This document shows positions 62,483-64,000 of a stretch of 64,000 nucleotides of DNA, piece by piece. Origin of the DNA: Brevundimonas vitisensis (GTDB lineage: Bacteria; Pseudomonadota; Alphaproteobacteria; Caulobacterales; Caulobacteraceae); assembly GCF_016656965.1 (NCBI RefSeq), contig NZ_CP067977.1, forward strand, positions 1 through 64,000, read 5' to 3'. Made by a program: the position numbers and the translations under genes. Each line of letters opens with the position of its first letter. Within the stretch, counting starts at the first letter, position 1. The notes beneath the pieces were generated by a model. That model was not told the origin of the DNA and searched no databases. It worked only from the letters and a program-made list of their open reading frames with translations.

Positions 62483-62692
62483 ATGGGGTTACCGACATTC
62501 ATCGCGTATCTGCGGACCCTCGGTTGGAAGCTGTGGACGCTGACTGCTCTCATGTTGCTCGCCATATTCTTCTTCTTTGGCTGGCCGTACGGGCTGATCA
62601 TCGTTCCCGTGGTCGGTCTCGCATTGATCCCCGCAGTGAGATTCGGAATGCGGGCGGAAGCTGCGAAGTCCAGGCCCACTGAAGAAAGGTAA
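62483..62692 (+). CDS. Small membrane protein
   Basis: 69 residues, two hydrophobic segments forming a hairpin (LWTLTALMLLAIFFFFGWPY, GLIIVPVVGLALIP) and a charged C-terminal tail. No family known. It is bounded by GTCCGC-type repeats on both sides, as are genes at 24-28 kb. Confidence 0.45.
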   Translation: MGLPTFIAYLRTLGWKLWTLTALMLLAIFFFFGWPYGLIIVPVVGLALIPAVRFGMRAEAAKSRPTEER

Positions 62693-62767
62693 AGTCCGCA
62701 ATGGATCGGTAGCGGAGGGTCGCTGATGGGTGGCTAGCGGACCTACCGCGCTCTACGATCCAGCAGC

Positions 62768-63021
62768 ATGGCACAAGACCAGATTTCCGTTCAGCGACTA
62801 ATGGATCGCTTCCGCGAAGCGTCGAAGGACCTTTTTGATCGGCACATTGATGCGAGTTTGTCGCCGACCGCTTTGGATGGGTTGAAAACACACTGTTCCT
62901 CGTCATGGTGCTCAACTATTTCGACCTAGCCGCGAAAAAGGAAGTGGCGAGTCCCTGCGTCTGCGAGGCTGCTGATAGTCGTTGGGACCAGAGTTGGTAC
63001 CCACTCGCCGAGTTCTACTAA
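62768..63021 (+). pseudogene. Possible frameshifted hypothetical gene at the island end
   Basis: From the ATG at 62768 a helical start (VQRLMDRFREASKDLFDRHI) is followed near 62880 by a change of frame that continues as VENTLFLVMVLNYFDLAAKK and ends at 63021. The two parts read as one protein with one indel. No family recognised; it lies 32 bases from the tRNA 3' end. Confidence 0.35.
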
Positions 63022-63053
63022 GGTACTGTATAGTAACACTATCTCAGAAGAGG

Positions 63054-63143
<90 letters not shown>

Positions 63144-63231
63144 GCGGGGCCGAAGTCGCTTGGTCGAGCGAGGCGCGATGTCTAATGGCCCTTTCGCGCC
63201 GCCGCAAGCCCTGATTGGCGATGATTTCGCC

Positions 63232-64000
63232 TCAGCGCGCCTCCGGGATCAGGGCCTGATAGATCGGAGTGTTCCAGCGGTCGCCATCGACGTCATAGAC
63301 GACGAAGTCGCTGTCGAATTGCCAGTAGGTCCAGGCCCAGCCGCGGGCCTCTGCCGCGCGCGAGACGGCATCGGTCCAGGCCACGCGGTACTGCAGCTCA
63401 GCCTTGTCGTACACGCCGAACTCTCCCAGCAGGATGGGCCGGTCATGGCGCTGGCTCCAGGCCTCCACCTTGTCAAAATCGGCGGCCAAAGCCGCCCGAT
63501 CGGCCGGGCTGCCCCAGGCAATGCCCGTTTCCGGATTTTCGGGCGTCCAGGGGGCACCCTGATGCGTGAAAGCGAAGGGCAGGTAGTAGTGCACCGTCAC
63601 GATCAGATGGCGGTCGTCCTCCGGCAGGACCAGTTGATCCAGATAGTTCACATTGTTCCAGAAGATCGGACCGATGATGACGTTTCGCGTCGGATTGCTC
63701 TGACGAACCACGGCCAGCAGTTCGGGGTGCAGATCGTTCCAGAGCGGGTCTAGGGCCCGGTTCGGCTCGTTCAACAGCTCGAACACGACGGTGTTGGGCG
63801 CATCGCGGTACCGCTCTGCGATCTGGCTCCAGAAAGCCAGCAGCTTGGGCCGGCACGCCACCACGTCCTCGGCACAGGCATTGAAGTCGTGCTCGTCCAG
63901 GATGACGGTCAGGCCCTGAGCCAGAGCACCGGCGACGACCCGGTCCAGGGTCGCCAGCCAATCGGCATCCAGCCGGTTTTGCGAATCCATGTGCTCAAAC
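63232..64000 (-). CDS. GH5-like glycoside hydrolase, N-terminus outside the window
   Basis: At least 252 residues of a cellulase-type (GH5) TIM barrel. Catalytic acid in VVFELLNEPNRALDP and nucleophile in PILLGEFGVYDKAEL; VTVHYYLPFAFTHQG and AWTYWQFDSDFVVYD complete the active site. The frame stays open past the in-frame ATG at 63990 to the window edge, and about 80-100 residues of a typical GH5 are missing, so the start lies beyond 64000. It is chromosomal sequence beyond the tRNA. Confidence 0.85.
   Translation of the reverse strand, partial: FEHMDSQNRLDADWLATLDRVVAGALAQGLTVILDEHDFNACAEDVVACRPKLLAFWSQIAERYRDAPNTVVFELLNEPNRALDPLWNDLHPELLAVVRQSNPTRNVIIGPIFWNNVNYLDQLVLPEDDRHLIVTVHYYLPFAFTHQGAPWTPENPETGIAWGSPADRAALAADFDKVEAWSQRHDRPILLGEFGVYDKAELQYRVAWTDAVSRAAEARGWAWTYWQFDSDFVVYDVDGDRWNTPIYQALIPEAR

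Overview
The window reads as GC-rich alphaproteobacterial DNA. Gene content and protein style (FixLJ, an Rnk-like/unknown/membrane trio, DUF305 proteins, a fused MrpAB) suggest a Caulobacteraceae member such as Brevundimonas; the genus is an inference. Almost everything is accessory DNA for metal, ion and oxidative stress.

Layout. (1) 0.3-4.0 kb: stress genes outside the proposed island: a YciE-like ferritin-fold protein, a broken cysteine hydrolase, a zinc alcohol/formaldehyde dehydrogenase, an SRPBCC protein and two small proteins. (2) 4.2-9.3 kb: an integration module with a P4-type integrase, an AlpA regulator, an excisionase-like HTH protein and two further tyrosine recombinases. A 14-bp sequence at 4235-4248, next to the integrase, is repeated exactly and in the same orientation at the 3' end of a tRNA-Ser gene (63054-63067). 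The DNA between is therefore proposed to be one integrated island of about 58.8 kb. (3) 9.8-23.5 kb: lipoprotein, FMN glutamate-synthase-like protein, rnk-like operon copy 1, alternative oxidase divergent from fixLJ, Ca/Na exchanger, carbonic anhydrase, and a LysR/SbtA bicarbonate pair. (4) 23.5-29.7 kb: small single-gene units separated by a 24-bp imperfect palindrome, including a mini-mer operon, three members of a small protein family and a short tyrosine recombinase. (5) 30.5-40.2 kb: Mrp cation/proton antiporter operon, universal stress protein, rnk-like operon copy 2 and a TRIC channel. (6) 40.6-53.4 kb: copper block with a CnrYXH-like sigma-factor cassette, copA, copB, copC-like genes, copD, a copper P-type ATPase and csoR. 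(7) 53.6-56.7 kb: ars operon (arsR, arsC, acr3, arsN2, arsH). (8) 56.8-62.3 kb: a second short recombinase and a czcBA efflux locus whose RND gene is frameshifted in a run of eight C. (9) 62.5-64 kb: small ORFs, tRNA-Ser(CGA), and the C-terminal part of a GH5-like glycosidase outside the island.

How the parts fit: copper is oxidised and bound in the periplasm (CopA, CopB, CopC), exported from the cytoplasm (P-type ATPase under CsoR) and probably sensed outside through the CnrX-like protein and its sigma factor. Arsenate is reduced, exported or acetylated/oxidised. Mercury uptake genes lack a reductase. The Mrp complex and Ca/Na exchanger support ion homeostasis. The strongest leads are the tRNA-bounded island, the palindrome-delimited gene units next to a short recombinase, and a duplicated rnk operon that kept a structured leader.
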